Assembly (NCBI RefSeq): GCF_025993685.1
Contig: NZ_DAJPEN010000001.1
Location: 744,001-808,000 of the forward strand
Origin: Bacteroides mediterraneensis
GTDB lineage: Bacteria; Bacteroidota; Bacteroidia; Bacteroidales; Bacteroidaceae
DNA: 64,000 nt
Reading direction: 5' to 3'
Position numbers and translations under genes: made by a program. Below the pieces are notes generated by a model. It worked only from the letters and a program-made list of their open reading frames with translations. It did not search any database and had not been told where the DNA came from. This document shows positions 33,856 through 43,165 of this stretch, one piece after another (within the stretch, counting starts at the first letter, position 1; each line of letters starts with the position of its first letter).

Positions 33856-36030
33856 ATGGAGAACATGAACCAATATATTAAACTGCTTCCGGCATTGGCA
33901 TTGGGAATGACCATGGGCTCATGTGTGGATGATGCTATATTGCCTTTTGCCGTAGAGAAGCCGACAAGTATTGCTCAATATGAGTATTTGAACAACTACG
34001 ATGTGTTGAAGTCGTATGTAGATCGTGCCAAAAATCCCAACTTTAAGTTGGGATTGGCTGCGAGTGTAAGTGATTTTGTCCAAAAAGGCGTAGTTTACGA
34101 AGCTGTGACGACTAATTTTGATGAAATGACAGCTGGTAATGCCATGAAGTACGCTTCTGTGGTAGCCGATGATGGTACAATGAATTTTTCAACGGTATCT
34201 AATTTCGTAGAGACGGCAAAAGCTGCTGGAATCACTATTTACGGTCATACTTTAGGATGGCATGCACAGCAGAATATGACTTATTTGAACGGATTGATTG
34301 CGGATAAGGAAATCGAATTTGATCCGGGAGATATGGAGGAGGTGCAGGATGCATATTTCGATTATTCGACATATACTGATTATCCCTTCTATGTGATGGG
34401 ATATACGCCGGAGTTTGTGGATGGTTGTATGGTAAGCCATTACCCAGGTGAATGGTATCAGTATTTTGTTGCCGACCAGATTCCTACGGCTGTAGGGCAG
34501 AATTATAAACTTACGGTTTGTATTCAAGGCTCGGCTCCTGGCTCTCTCAATGCACAGTTTGGTAACTGGGGGAATCTATTGGAACAGACTGTATCCTTTA
34601 ATGAAGAGTGGCAGGAAGTTTCAGTGGAATTTGCAAATTGTCCGGTTGAATCAAGCTTTGTGGTTTTTCAGCCTGGAACATTTGAGGGGGACGTGAAAAT
34701 CAAGTGGTTGAAAGTTACACATACTGTAGCACCTTCTATCGGTAAGGAAGTGCCTGTAATTGAACATGATTATTCCGATGGAGAACCCATATCTGGTTGG
34801 GGTGCGGATTTGAGCATCTCAGTGGTAGATGGTGCGTGTGTGATTGAGAATCCTTCTGCCGCCCAGAGCTGGGAAAAACAGTTGTGCTATGAACAGACGA
34901 CTCCGTTTGAGAATGGAAAGACTTATTTCTTGAGATTAAAAGTCAAAGGAACAAAAGATGGGGCTATTACAGCAGGTTTCCAGAATCCTAACGGATATGT
35001 AGGTTGTGGTGATTTCCCGGCCTTTGCCGTTACTACAGATTGGCAGGAAGTAAAAGTATCCACCACTTGTACAGGTGATAATGCCACTCGTCTGCTGTTT
35101 AATGTAGGCGATTATGAAGGGACTTTGTATTTTGATGATGTTTGTTTGTATTATGAAGAAAAGACAAATGTAATTGAAATGACTCCTGAAGAGAAGAAGG
35201 ACACCCTTACCTGGGCATTGCAAAATTGGGTGAAAGGTATGATGGAAGCTACTGGCGGTTATGTGACTGCTTGGGACTTGGCAAATGAAACAGTATCCGG
35301 AGCAGACAATGACGGTGATGGTATTTATGATTTGCAGTCATCTGCCAATGGTGACCCTTCAACAAACTTCTATTGGACAGACTACTTGGGCGATATTGAT
35401 TATGTACGTATTCTGGAATCAAGTGCCCGTAAGTATTTCAAAGAATATGGAGGTGACCCGTCTCAATTGAAATTGTTCATTAACGATTTCAACTTGGAGT
35501 CTTGGTGGGATGGAAACCAGAAGGCGAAAAGTTTGGTGGAATGGATTAAGAGATGGGAATCTGATGGTGTGACCAAGATTGACGGTATTGCAACTCAGAT
35601 GCATGTAAGCTACATTTTGAACGAAGCCGACCAGAAGGCTCAGGAAGATGCGATTGTCAATATGTTTAAGATTTTGGCAGAGAGCGGCAAGCTCGTCAAA
35701 ATCTCAGAATTGGATATGGGTATCGTAGACAAGGCATTTGGTACGGCAATCAAGACTGAGAATGTGACGTATGAACAGCAGCTGAAGATGTCAGAGTTCT
35801 ATCAGTTCATTATCAGTAAATACTTTGAGATTATTCCTGTAGAACAGCAATATGGTATCACTCAGTGGTGCGCAACAGACAGTCCTGCAGATTCTGGTTG
35901 GAGACCGGGAGAGCCTACAGGCTTATGGGACAGTAGCTATAAACGTAAACCGACTTATGCCGGATTTGCCAATGGTCTGGCCGGTAAGGTTGTGGCAGAA
36001 CCTTCTGAAGAATTGAGTCAGGGTGAGTAA
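33856..36030 (+). CDS. GH10 endo-xylanase with inserted carbohydrate-binding modules
   Basis: A 724-residue surface lipoprotein (lipobox in MTMGSC) that should cut beta-1,4-xylan outside the cell. The GH10 barrel is split. The first part (about 45-160) contains YGHTLGWHAQQN. The second (about 440-710) contains the acid/base Glu478 in WDLANE and the nucleophile Glu618 in ISELD. About 280 residues between them form two beta-sandwich modules of the CBM4 kind, for example VSFNEEWQEVSVEFANCP and AVTTDWQEVKVSTTC. The same insertion is known in xyn10C of the xus cluster. A terminator follows, closing this transcript. Confidence 0.95.
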   Translation: MENMNQYIKLLPALALGMTMGSCVDDAILPFAVEKPTSIAQYEYLNNYDVLKSYVDRAKNPNFKLGLAASVSDFVQKGVVYEAVTTNFDEMTAGNAMKYASVVADDGTMNFSTVSNFVETAKAAGITIYGHTLGWHAQQNMTYLNGLIADKEIEFDPGDMEEVQDAYFDYSTYTDYPFYVMGYTPEFVDGCMVSHYPGEWYQYFVADQIPTAVGQNYKLTVCIQGSAPGSLNAQFGNWGNLLEQTVSFNEEWQEVSVEFANCPVESSFVVFQPGTFEGDVKIKWLKVTHTVAPSIGKEVPVIEHDYSDGEPISGWGADLSISVVDGACVIENPSAAQSWEKQLCYEQTTPFENGKTYFLRLKVKGTKDGAITAGFQNPNGYVGCGDFPAFAVTTDWQEVKVSTTCTGDNATRLLFNVGDYEGTLYFDDVCLYYEEKTNVIEMTPEEKKDTLTWALQNWVKGMMEATGGYVTAWDLANETVSGADNDGDGIYDLQSSANGDPSTNFYWTDYLGDIDYVRILESSARKYFKEYGGDPSQLKLFINDFNLESWWDGNQKAKSLVEWIKRWESDGVTKIDGIATQMHVSYILNEADQKAQEDAIVNMFKILAESGKLVKISELDMGIVDKAFGTAIKTENVTYEQQLKMSEFYQFIISKYFEIIPVEQQYGITQWCATDSPADSGWRPGEPTGLWDSSYKRKPTYAGFANGLAGKVVAEPSEELSQGE

Positions 36031-36094
36031 TAGATACTATCAAGTATTTGATTAAGTGATGAATTCACAAGGATAATCAAAGTTAGATATAAAG

Positions 36095-36152
36095 AGTTCT
36101 CTTATTCTTGTATTTGCTGCAGGCAAAATAGGGAATAAGAGAACTTTTTTTT
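36095..36152 (+). terminator. Terminator of the susCD-GH10 operon
   Basis: AGTTCTCTTATTC (36095-36107) pairs perfectly with GAATAAGAGAACT (36133-36145) and is followed by seven T or more. The loop is long (25 bases). It separates the binding/uptake genes from the GH115 gene 90 bases further on. I see no convincing promoter in that gap. Confidence 0.85.
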
Positions 36153-36245
36153 AATGTTGCATCTTTAAATCTGTTTATATGAAAATGGTTTGTCTGTGTG
36201 GTTCAATGTTGATTTCCACTCACAGACGACCGAATTGTTTTTGCC

Positions 36246-38789
36246 ATGAAAATATGTAGTGTAATTTGTTTATTGTTTGCAGTGTGTGTCGATGTGCTGT
36301 CTGCAAATCGGTTTGTGACCTTTCAGAGAGAAAATAATTCATTTCCTTTGGTATGCAATGAAACGGCGGTGAATATACTCATTGATGAAAAGGACCAGAA
36401 AGGAATCAGTCTTGCGGTAGAGAATTTGCAGGGCGATTTTAATGCTGTATTTGGACTTAAACCGCATTTGCTGACTGAAGCTTCTGGAGGTAACTGCATT
36501 ATAATAGGTAGCTTGAATTCATGTTATATTCAGCAGCTAGTCAAAAAGAAGAAACTGGATGACAAAGAATTGCAGGGTAAAAATGAAAAATACATTCTCA
36601 CTACGGTTGAGAAGCCTCTGGAGGGGATTGAAAAGGCACTGGTGATAGCAGGAAGTGACCGTCGTGGAACAATCTATGGTATTTATGAGTTGTCCAAACA
36701 GATAGGGGTGTCCCCCTGGTATTGGTGGATGGATGTACCGGTAGTAAAGCGGACGGAGGCTTATGTGTTGCCGGGTATGTTTACTGACGGAGAGCCTGCC
36801 GTTAAATATCGGGGGATTTTTCTGAATGATGAGGCTCCGTGTCTGACGAGCTGGGTAAAGCAGTATTTTGGAACGGATTTTGGCAATCATCATTTCTATG
36901 CACAAGTTTGTGAGTTGATTCTCCGTTTGAAAGGTAATTTTTTGTGGCCTGCAATGTGGGGATGGGCTTTTTATGTGGACGACCCACTAAATAGCAAAAC
37001 GGCCGATGAGATGGGGGTTATTATCGGCACGTCACATCATGAGCCTATGGCACGGAATCATCAGGAGTGGGCACGTAAGCGTAAAGAATATGGTGCCTGG
37101 AATTATGCTACAAACAAGGAGGTGTTGGATAATTTTTTTCGTGAAGGAATTGAAAGAGTCAAAGGTACTGAGGATGTGATAACGATTGGTATGCGTGGAG
37201 ATGGAGACGAAGCCATGAGTGAGGACACTAATGTGAAGTTAATGGAATCGATTGTAGAAAATCAGCGTAAGATTATAAAGGATGTGACAGGCAAATCTGC
37301 GGATAAGACTCCTCAGGTGTGGGCTCTCTACAAAGAAGTGCTGGATTATTATGATAAAGGAATGCGGGTACCTGATGACGTAATTATGCTTTTGTGTGAC
37401 GACAATTGGGGAAATGTACGCCGTTTGCCTGATGAGAAAGAACGCAAGCATCCCGGAGGTTGGGGAATGTATTATCATGTGGATTATGTGGGAGCACCCC
37501 GTAATTCAAAGTGGATGAATATGACGCCGATACAGGGGATGTGGGAACAGCTTCATTTGACGTATGAGTATGGAGTGGATAAACTTTGGATTCTGAATGT
37601 GGGAGATTTGAAACCTATGGAATATCCTATCACTTTGTTTATGGATATGGCATGGAATCCTCAAGGTTATACAGTAGATAATTTTATGAAGCATCCTCAT
37701 GAATTTTGTGCACAAGTCTTTGGAGAAGCACAAGCGGAGGAGGCAGCCAGAATACTGAATTTATATAGTAAATATAATGGACGCGTGACAGCGGAAATGT
37801 TGGATTGCAAGACTTATAATCTGGAAACAGGAGAATGGAAACGGGTGGCAGACGATTATGCACGGTTGGAGGTGGAAGCGTTGCGCCAATATCTGTCTCT
37901 GTCTCCTGAATACAGAGATGCCTATAAGCAGTTGTTGTTGTTTCCCGTACAAGCTATGTCAAATTTATATGAAATGTATTATGCGCAAGCCATGAACCAT
38001 AAGCTTTATGCAGACGGTAATCCTGAAGCCAATGTCTGGGCAGATAAGGTAGAAGCTTGTTTTGCTCGTGACAAAGCCTTGAGTGAGGACTATAATCATA
38101 TTATGAGTAAAGGGAAATGGGAGGGAATGATGACCCAGAAGCATATAGGTTATACATCATGGAATGATGACTTCCCAGCCGATAAGTTGCCGGAAATCTT
38201 TAGGTTGCCGGCTGTGGAAAGGAACGCAGGCGGGTATGTTTTTACGGAGAAGGATGGATACGTGGCAATCGAAGCGGAACACTTCTTTGAAAAAAAATCG
38301 TCTGAAGGGATGGATTGGAAGGTCATTCCTGATATGGGGCGCACGTTGAGTGGTGTAACTTTAATGCCCTATACTAAGCCGGTGAAGGGGGCTACACTTT
38401 CTTATAAGATGACTTTGTCAGAGAAAATGAAGCAACTTAAACAGGTTCGTGTGATTGTGGTAGTTAAGTCAACCCTTGCTTTTCAGGACGTAAAAGGGCA
38501 TAAGTATTCTGTGGGTTTTAGAGGTGGAAACAAGGTAACGGTCAATTTTAATCGTGATTTGAATGAGTTGCCGGAGAATATTTATGATAAATTTTATCCT
38601 ACGGTTGCAAGGCGTGTCGTAGAAAAAGAAGTAATTCTGGAATTACCTGCATCGAATGGAAACACTTTTATCCTCGATTTTTCTCCTTTAAATCCGGCAA
38701 TTGTGTTTGAAAAGATTGTGATTGATGGTGGAGGGTATGAGAACTCTTATTTGTATATGAATGAATCTTCTTGTAAGAGAGTAAAATAG
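36246..38789 (+). CDS. GH115 alpha-glucuronidase
   Basis: An 847-residue exported enzyme of glycoside hydrolase family 115. It removes alpha-1,2-linked glucuronic or 4-O-methylglucuronic acid from internal xylose units of xylan. The signal peptide is short (to about residue 19, ending VLSAN). Family features are GSDRRGTIYGIYELSKQIGVSPWYWW, the long barrel motif LKGNFLWPAMWGWAFYVDDP, GTSHHEPMARN, MRGDGDEAM and LLCDDNWGNVRRLP. The C-terminal region (about 690-847) is a beta domain with AIEAEHF. Family length is typical. It is followed after 9 bases by the DUF1593 gene. Confidence 0.95.
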   Translation: MKICSVICLLFAVCVDVLSANRFVTFQRENNSFPLVCNETAVNILIDEKDQKGISLAVENLQGDFNAVFGLKPHLLTEASGGNCIIIGSLNSCYIQQLVKKKKLDDKELQGKNEKYILTTVEKPLEGIEKALVIAGSDRRGTIYGIYELSKQIGVSPWYWWMDVPVVKRTEAYVLPGMFTDGEPAVKYRGIFLNDEAPCLTSWVKQYFGTDFGNHHFYAQVCELILRLKGNFLWPAMWGWAFYVDDPLNSKTADEMGVIIGTSHHEPMARNHQEWARKRKEYGAWNYATNKEVLDNFFREGIERVKGTEDVITIGMRGDGDEAMSEDTNVKLMESIVENQRKIIKDVTGKSADKTPQVWALYKEVLDYYDKGMRVPDDVIMLLCDDNWGNVRRLPDEKERKHPGGWGMYYHVDYVGAPRNSKWMNMTPIQGMWEQLHLTYEYGVDKLWILNVGDLKPMEYPITLFMDMAWNPQGYTVDNFMKHPHEFCAQVFGEAQAEEAARILNLYSKYNGRVTAEMLDCKTYNLETGEWKRVADDYARLEVEALRQYLSLSPEYRDAYKQLLLFPVQAMSNLYEMYYAQAMNHKLYADGNPEANVWADKVEACFARDKALSEDYNHIMSKGKWEGMMTQKHIGYTSWNDDFPADKLPEIFRLPAVERNAGGYVFTEKDGYVAIEAEHFFEKKSSEGMDWKVIPDMGRTLSGVTLMPYTKPVKGATLSYKMTLSEKMKQLKQVRVIVVVKSTLAFQDVKGHKYSVGFRGGNKVTVNFNRDLNELPENIYDKFYPTVARRVVEKEVILELPASNGNTFILDFSPLNPAIVFEKIVIDGGGYENSYLYMNESSCKRVK

Positions 38790-38798
38790 TTATTTTAT

Positions 38799-40124
38799 AT
38801 GAGACATTTATTTTTTATCTTATTATTGGGAATTTGTGGAACTCTTTGTTCGCAGAGTGATGTGGGGAAACAACGCTTGATTGTCACGACGGATTTGGGT
38901 GGGGCTGATCCTGATGACAAACAGTCGCTGATACATCTTTTGGTATGTGCCGACAGGGTTGATTTAGAGGGTATTATCAGTTCGAATGCTTGGGTGGATG
39001 ATCCGGACCGGACCTCGGACATTATGGAAGTGATAGATTGTTATTCGGCTATTTATCCGTCTTTGAAGAGGCATTCAAAGGGATTTCCTGATGTAAATTA
39101 TTTGAGGTCGATTGTAAAAAGAGGGCAGGAAAAGTCGAATATGTCGGGAGTTGGCGAGGGAAAGGACTCTCCGGGATCTGAATTGATTATTGCTGCGGTG
39201 GATAAAAAAGATGATTCCCGGCCTGTATGGCTTGCAGCATGGAGTGGAATGAATACAATCGCACAGGCTATCTGGAAAGTCCATGCGACAAGAAGTCCGG
39301 AAGAATTCCAAAAATTTGCAGCTAAAATCAGGATTTATGATGTGCTGGGGCAGGATGATGCAGGTGCGTGGATTGCCAAGTCTTTTCCTGAGATTTACTA
39401 TATACGGAACAAAGAGATTTATGGATGGGGACCTTCTGACGAATGGATAAAAGAAAATGTGCAGTCCAAGAAACCTTTTGGAACGTGTTATCCGGATAGA
39501 ATCTGGGCTTCAGAAGGTGATTCTCCTTCTTTCTTATATGTGTATGCCAATGGGTTGAATGTGCCGGACAGCCTTACTTATGGAGGGTGGGGAGGCCGGT
39601 TTAATGCGGAACGTACAGCCGGCATAAGAGGGATGGACTTTATTGAAAAATCAGGGAAGAATGAGGGGATGTATGACCCTTATTTTATGCATGCCAGTTC
39701 GAAAGAAGGTATTGCCGCCATTAATAAATGGCGACAGCATATATTGAATGATTTCACTGCCAGAATGAATTGGACAACTACTGACAAGTTTTCGGAGGCA
39801 AATCATCATCCTGTGGCTGTAATAGAGAATGATTCTACTTTTAATTGCCTTAATCGGGTGGTTAAAGCAGGGAGTTTGTGGGTATTTGATGCAACTTCTT
39901 CGTATGATCCTGATGGAAATGAACTGAACTATAGATGGTTTGTTTATAAAGAACCGAGTTCCTATAAAGGAGAGGTACAATTGAATGTGGATGAGCAGGG
40001 CATTTGCCGTTTGCGCATGCCTAAGGAAGCTTCCGGCAAAAATATTCATTTGATTCTCGAATTATCAGATAGTGGAGTGCCACAGCTTACAAGTTATCGT
40101 AGAATTGTGATTCATGTGAAATGA
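38799..40124 (+). CDS. DUF1593 protein (nucleoside-hydrolase-like)
   Basis: A 441-residue secreted protein. After the signal peptide (to about residue 18), the domain RLIVTTDLGGADPDDKQSL (about 24-42) has the Asp cluster seen in the calcium site of nucleoside hydrolases. A large N-terminal domain runs to about 320, and an Ig-like C-terminal domain (about 340-440) contains FDATSSYDPDGNELNYRWFVY. The family is common in loci for plant cell-wall glycans, and its activity is not settled. It is grouped here with GH115, and a perfect bidirectional terminator follows. Confidence 0.85.
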   Translation: MRHLFFILLLGICGTLCSQSDVGKQRLIVTTDLGGADPDDKQSLIHLLVCADRVDLEGIISSNAWVDDPDRTSDIMEVIDCYSAIYPSLKRHSKGFPDVNYLRSIVKRGQEKSNMSGVGEGKDSPGSELIIAAVDKKDDSRPVWLAAWSGMNTIAQAIWKVHATRSPEEFQKFAAKIRIYDVLGQDDAGAWIAKSFPEIYYIRNKEIYGWGPSDEWIKENVQSKKPFGTCYPDRIWASEGDSPSFLYVYANGLNVPDSLTYGGWGGRFNAERTAGIRGMDFIEKSGKNEGMYDPYFMHASSKEGIAAINKWRQHILNDFTARMNWTTTDKFSEANHHPVAVIENDSTFNCLNRVVKAGSLWVFDATSSYDPDGNELNYRWFVYKEPSSYKGEVQLNVDEQGICRLRMPKEASGKNIHLILELSDSGVPQLTSYRRIVIHVK

Positions 40125-40127
40125 TGT

Positions 40128-40166
40128 CCATAAAAAAAGAGGCTGTCAAAGCCTCTTTTTTTATGG
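40128..40166. terminator. Bidirectional terminator between convergent genes
   Basis: CCATAAAAAAAGAGGCT and AGCCTCTTTTTTTATGG are perfect 17-bp complements around a 5-base loop. T-runs on both strands serve the DUF1593 gene (plus) and the GH43 gene (minus). Confidence 0.9.
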
Positions 40167-40219
40167 GTCATAAGGCGGTGGAAATCCTTAGATCCTGTCG
40201 TGTTACTAAATTGTGTCTA

Positions 40220-41932
40220 TTATAGCGCTTCCGCATCATTGGATGTGGTGGCATATAATCCAATCATGGCACCTGTAAATCCTCCGGCTACGTTGGTCGA
40301 GAGGATGTCTCCGGACACAGTTCCTCCTACGGTCTGATAATTGTCATCTTTTACGGAATAGCTGAATGTATAGTTGTCGCCTTCAGCGTTCACCCGCAGG
40401 CTGACAGGAGTATCCTTTTCAATCTTTTCACTGGCGAGCGTGGAAGAGTTTCCGTTTTCAGTCCGTTGCAGTACGATGTAGTTTGCTTCCCCTTTCTTGG
40501 TCAGCCCGAATACGTAGTTGAACTTCTCACTTTGGTAGCAGGCTATTCCGGCAAGATCTTTTTCAGTGCGAGGAACATATTTCAGGGTCGTAGTGACGGT
40601 GAAATTAATGTGCTGCTGGCGATAGAACAGAGTGGAAGTGGGAGCCACAGCCTTGATATTGGTTTCATAAGGTGTTATTTTCAGTCCTTCTGCCGTGGTA
40701 GAAATGAATCCTTCTTTAGCTCCTCTTACTCCTACCCAGCGATAATCGAGTGGACTCTGTGTGAATGTCTCTGTGTATGTGAAGTTTCCATTAGGGAAAT
40801 ATCCGTTCTTTCCCGTTTCGTTTTTCACACCTTTGGGCAGAGTCAGTTTAGGCTGGATAGGCTCCAGGCCACCTTTAAACACGGGGAAAGTACCACTCCA
40901 GTCGACAGGCAGCATGAACGTCTCCCGTCCGGTATTTACTCGGTTGGCTTCATTGGGTCGGATAGCCAGGAAAACACCGTAGTATTGTCCGTCAGGGCCT
41001 TCCACCAAATCGGCATGACCAGCCCAATCTACCTTGAACGGGCGTTCTGCAGGAAGATGTCTCTGTGAAAGAATCGGATTTTCAGGAGCCGGTTTGAACG
41101 GTCCTTGAGGATTGTCGCTGATGAAGATGACTTCGCTGTGCCAGCCACCTGTTCCTCCTTCTGCGCACATGAGGTAGTATTTCCCGTCTTTTTTATAAAG
41201 GTGGGGAGCTTCTATCCAGATGGGCTTCTGAGATAAATCTACTCCTCCGTTCACTACGACTTTGTCTGTACCAGGGATTATCTGGTCTTTTTCCACGTCA
41301 TACTCCCACACTTTGATTACTCTGTGTCCTTCGTATAACGGCTTTTCAGGTGCATCGTTATGTGTGACGTATGCTTTACCGTTGTCATCAAAGAAAATAT
41401 CCGGATCGATACCTTCGAAATTCAGCTTGATTGGGTCGCCCCATCCTTTCATGGGGTCTTTAGTCTTTACAATCATGTTTCCCATACCTCCTGAGAATTG
41501 GGTCGTAATCATATAGAAGGTATCGTTGTAGGGATTGTATCGTATGGTGGGGGCGTAAATGCCGGCGCTGATACCGGAATCTTCTACTTTGAGTTGTGAG
41601 GGACGGTCGAGCACATGTCCAATCTGCTTCCAGTTGACCAAATCGGTGGAGTGGAAAATGGGCACTCCGGGGTTGATGGCAAAAGAAGAGCATACCAGGT
41701 AATAGTCGGTACCTTTTTTGCAGATACTGGGGTCAGGATAGCAGCCCTGTAGTATCGGATTATAGAATTCGCCTTCGTTGAGTGGATTTTTTTCGTACAC
41801 CGCATCTTTTCCTGTGTAGGTGAACTGACCGAAAACCGGGACTCCAGGTTCAGGCATAGTCACCTTGTTGCTACAGGAGGCGGCCAGAAGACCTAATGTC
41901 CCTAGTGTAAGTAGTTTAAATTGATTTTTCAT
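40220..41932 (-). CDS. GH43 lipoprotein, probable beta-xylosidase/arabinofuranosidase
   Basis: A 570-residue lipoprotein (lipobox in LLAASC) read opposite to the rest of the locus. The five-bladed GH43 domain has Asp67 in CYPDPSI (base), Asp176 in GIDPDIFFDD and Glu241 in WIEAPHLY (acid). A C-terminal beta-sandwich of the GH43_C2 kind (about 385-560) helps form the active site in xylosidases. It probably trims xylose or arabinose from xylo-oligosaccharides in the periplasm or at the surface. It has its own promoter region, shared back-to-back with the esterase operon. Confidence 0.9.
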   Translation of the reverse strand: MKNQFKLLTLGTLGLLAASCSNKVTMPEPGVPVFGQFTYTGKDAVYEKNPLNEGEFYNPILQGCYPDPSICKKGTDYYLVCSSFAINPGVPIFHSTDLVNWKQIGHVLDRPSQLKVEDSGISAGIYAPTIRYNPYNDTFYMITTQFSGGMGNMIVKTKDPMKGWGDPIKLNFEGIDPDIFFDDNGKAYVTHNDAPEKPLYEGHRVIKVWEYDVEKDQIIPGTDKVVVNGGVDLSQKPIWIEAPHLYKKDGKYYLMCAEGGTGGWHSEVIFISDNPQGPFKPAPENPILSQRHLPAERPFKVDWAGHADLVEGPDGQYYGVFLAIRPNEANRVNTGRETFMLPVDWSGTFPVFKGGLEPIQPKLTLPKGVKNETGKNGYFPNGNFTYTETFTQSPLDYRWVGVRGAKEGFISTTAEGLKITPYETNIKAVAPTSTLFYRQQHINFTVTTTLKYVPRTEKDLAGIACYQSEKFNYVFGLTKKGEANYIVLQRTENGNSSTLASEKIEKDTPVSLRVNAEGDNYTFSYSVKDDNYQTVGGTVSGDILSTNVAGGFTGAMIGLYATTSNDAEAL

Positions 41933-41998
41933 GATAAATAATTAATTGTAAATAATTGAATGATTGTGTGGTTAAATGAAGTGTAATCTTTCTGGATG

Positions 41999-42006
41999 CA
42001 AATGTA
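41999..42006 (-). promoter_or_regulatory. -7 element for the reverse GH43 gene
   Basis: On the minus strand TACATTTG matches the Bacteroides -7 consensus 66 bases before the GH43 start. No clear -33 TTTG is seen. The 338-base gap 41933-42270 holds this and the esterase promoter only. Confidence 0.4.
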
Positions 42007-42223
42007 CGTGTTTTGTATGGGGAGGATGTGACGGTATGTTGCAGATTTCTTATTGTATGTTACGATGTGGCTGGTATTGCAGGATGAGGCTGTGGTTTTT
42101 ATAAATATCTGTAAAACAAAACAATATAAGGAAAAATGTAATCTGAGAATAGGTAAAATGTACGCTTTGTAAATGGAATAGGTGCTGTGTGTAACATAAA
42201 CAAAAAGACTGGTAACGTAAAAT

Positions 42224-42255
42224 CTTGTAATTTTTCTATGTGTGAAGTATTTTTG
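42224..42255 (+). promoter_or_regulatory. Promoter of the second xylan operon
   Basis: CTTG (42224-42227), 20 bases, then TATTTTTG (42248-42255), a full -7 match. It places the transcript start near 42262, just before ATG 42271, and thus argues against the longer GTG-started frame from 42187. Confidence 0.6.
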
Positions 42256-42270
42256 TGTAGATTAAAATTT

Positions 42271-43146
42271 ATGTCTATGAATAAACATGTTTTTATTGTT
42301 ATTTTGTCAGTTTTAGGCTTGATGCCTGTCTCATTGTTTTCACGTAGCAGGGTAGTGAATGATACGATTTTTAGTAAGAAATTGAATGCGGAAAGAGTCT
42401 GTTCCATTTATCTGCCTCCTTCATACGGTGAAGTTCCGGGAAAGAAATATCCGGTACTTTATCTTTTCCATGGCATGTCGCAGACCAATCAGGATTGGGT
42501 GTGGCGCGGACATGTGCAGGAAGTGGCCGACCGTTTGATTTATGCACAGGAGGCCAGTGAGATGATTATTGTGATGCCGGACGCAGGCGGTGATATTTAC
42601 AAGGAAGTCTGGAACGGCTTTTTTAACATGCCGGGCTGGCTTTATGAGGATTTCTTTTTTGAAGAATTCTTGCCTCATGTGGAAAGTAAATACAATATAA
42701 TCGGTGATAAGGAAAATCGTGCTGTAGCCGGGTTGTCTATGGGAGGTGGCGGGGCCACAGGTTATGGCTTGTGGCATGCAGATAAGTTTGCTTCTGTTTA
42801 TGCCATGAGTGCGCTGATGTCTATTCCGGAAGAAGGGGCGGCTCGTTTTGAAAATCCAAACAGCAAATTGGCTATATTAACCCGTGCCGTGATAGACCGC
42901 AGTTGCATAAAACGTGTGGCAGAGGCGGAGGAAAATACGGTTCAGGCATTAAAATCGGTGAGATGGTTCATTGACTGTGGAGATGATGATTTTTTGCTTG
43001 ATCGGAATATTGAGTTCTTTCAGGCTATGCGTAAGGCAGGTATCCCCTGTCAGTTCAGAGTTAGAGACGGTGGGCACGACTGGGAATATTGGCATTCTGC
43101 TTTGTATATGTGTCTGCCTTTTGTGTCAAGGACTTTTGATAAATAA
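42271..43146 (+). CDS. CE1-type esterase (feruloyl or acetylxylan)
   Basis: A 291-residue alpha/beta hydrolase of the esterase D/CE1 kind with an N-terminal signal peptide. Start ATG 42271 or 42277 fits the promoter position. The nucleophile is Ser156 in GLSMGGGGA, the His is His269 in GGHDWEYWH, and the acid is probably in DCGDDDFLL. YPVLYLFHGMSQTNQDW carries the oxyanion loop. In a xylan locus such an enzyme removes feruloyl, coumaroyl or acetyl groups from arabinoxylan. It heads the operon that runs to the end of the window. Confidence 0.85.
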   Translation: MSMNKHVFIVILSVLGLMPVSLFSRSRVVNDTIFSKKLNAERVCSIYLPPSYGEVPGKKYPVLYLFHGMSQTNQDWVWRGHVQEVADRLIYAQEASEMIIVMPDAGGDIYKEVWNGFFNMPGWLYEDFFFEEFLPHVESKYNIIGDKENRAVAGLSMGGGGATGYGLWHADKFASVYAMSALMSIPEEGAARFENPNSKLAILTRAVIDRSCIKRVAEAEENTVQALKSVRWFIDCGDDDFLLDRNIEFFQAMRKAGIPCQFRVRDGGHDWEYWHSALYMCLPFVSRTFDK

Positions 43147-43165
43147 TGAGTTACGATAGGTATCT

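Noticed and set aside
42187..42270. N-terminal extension of the esterase from a GTG at 42187
   Set aside because: It would place the promoter -7 element TATTTTTG inside the coding region and bury the signal peptide behind 28 unrelated residues.
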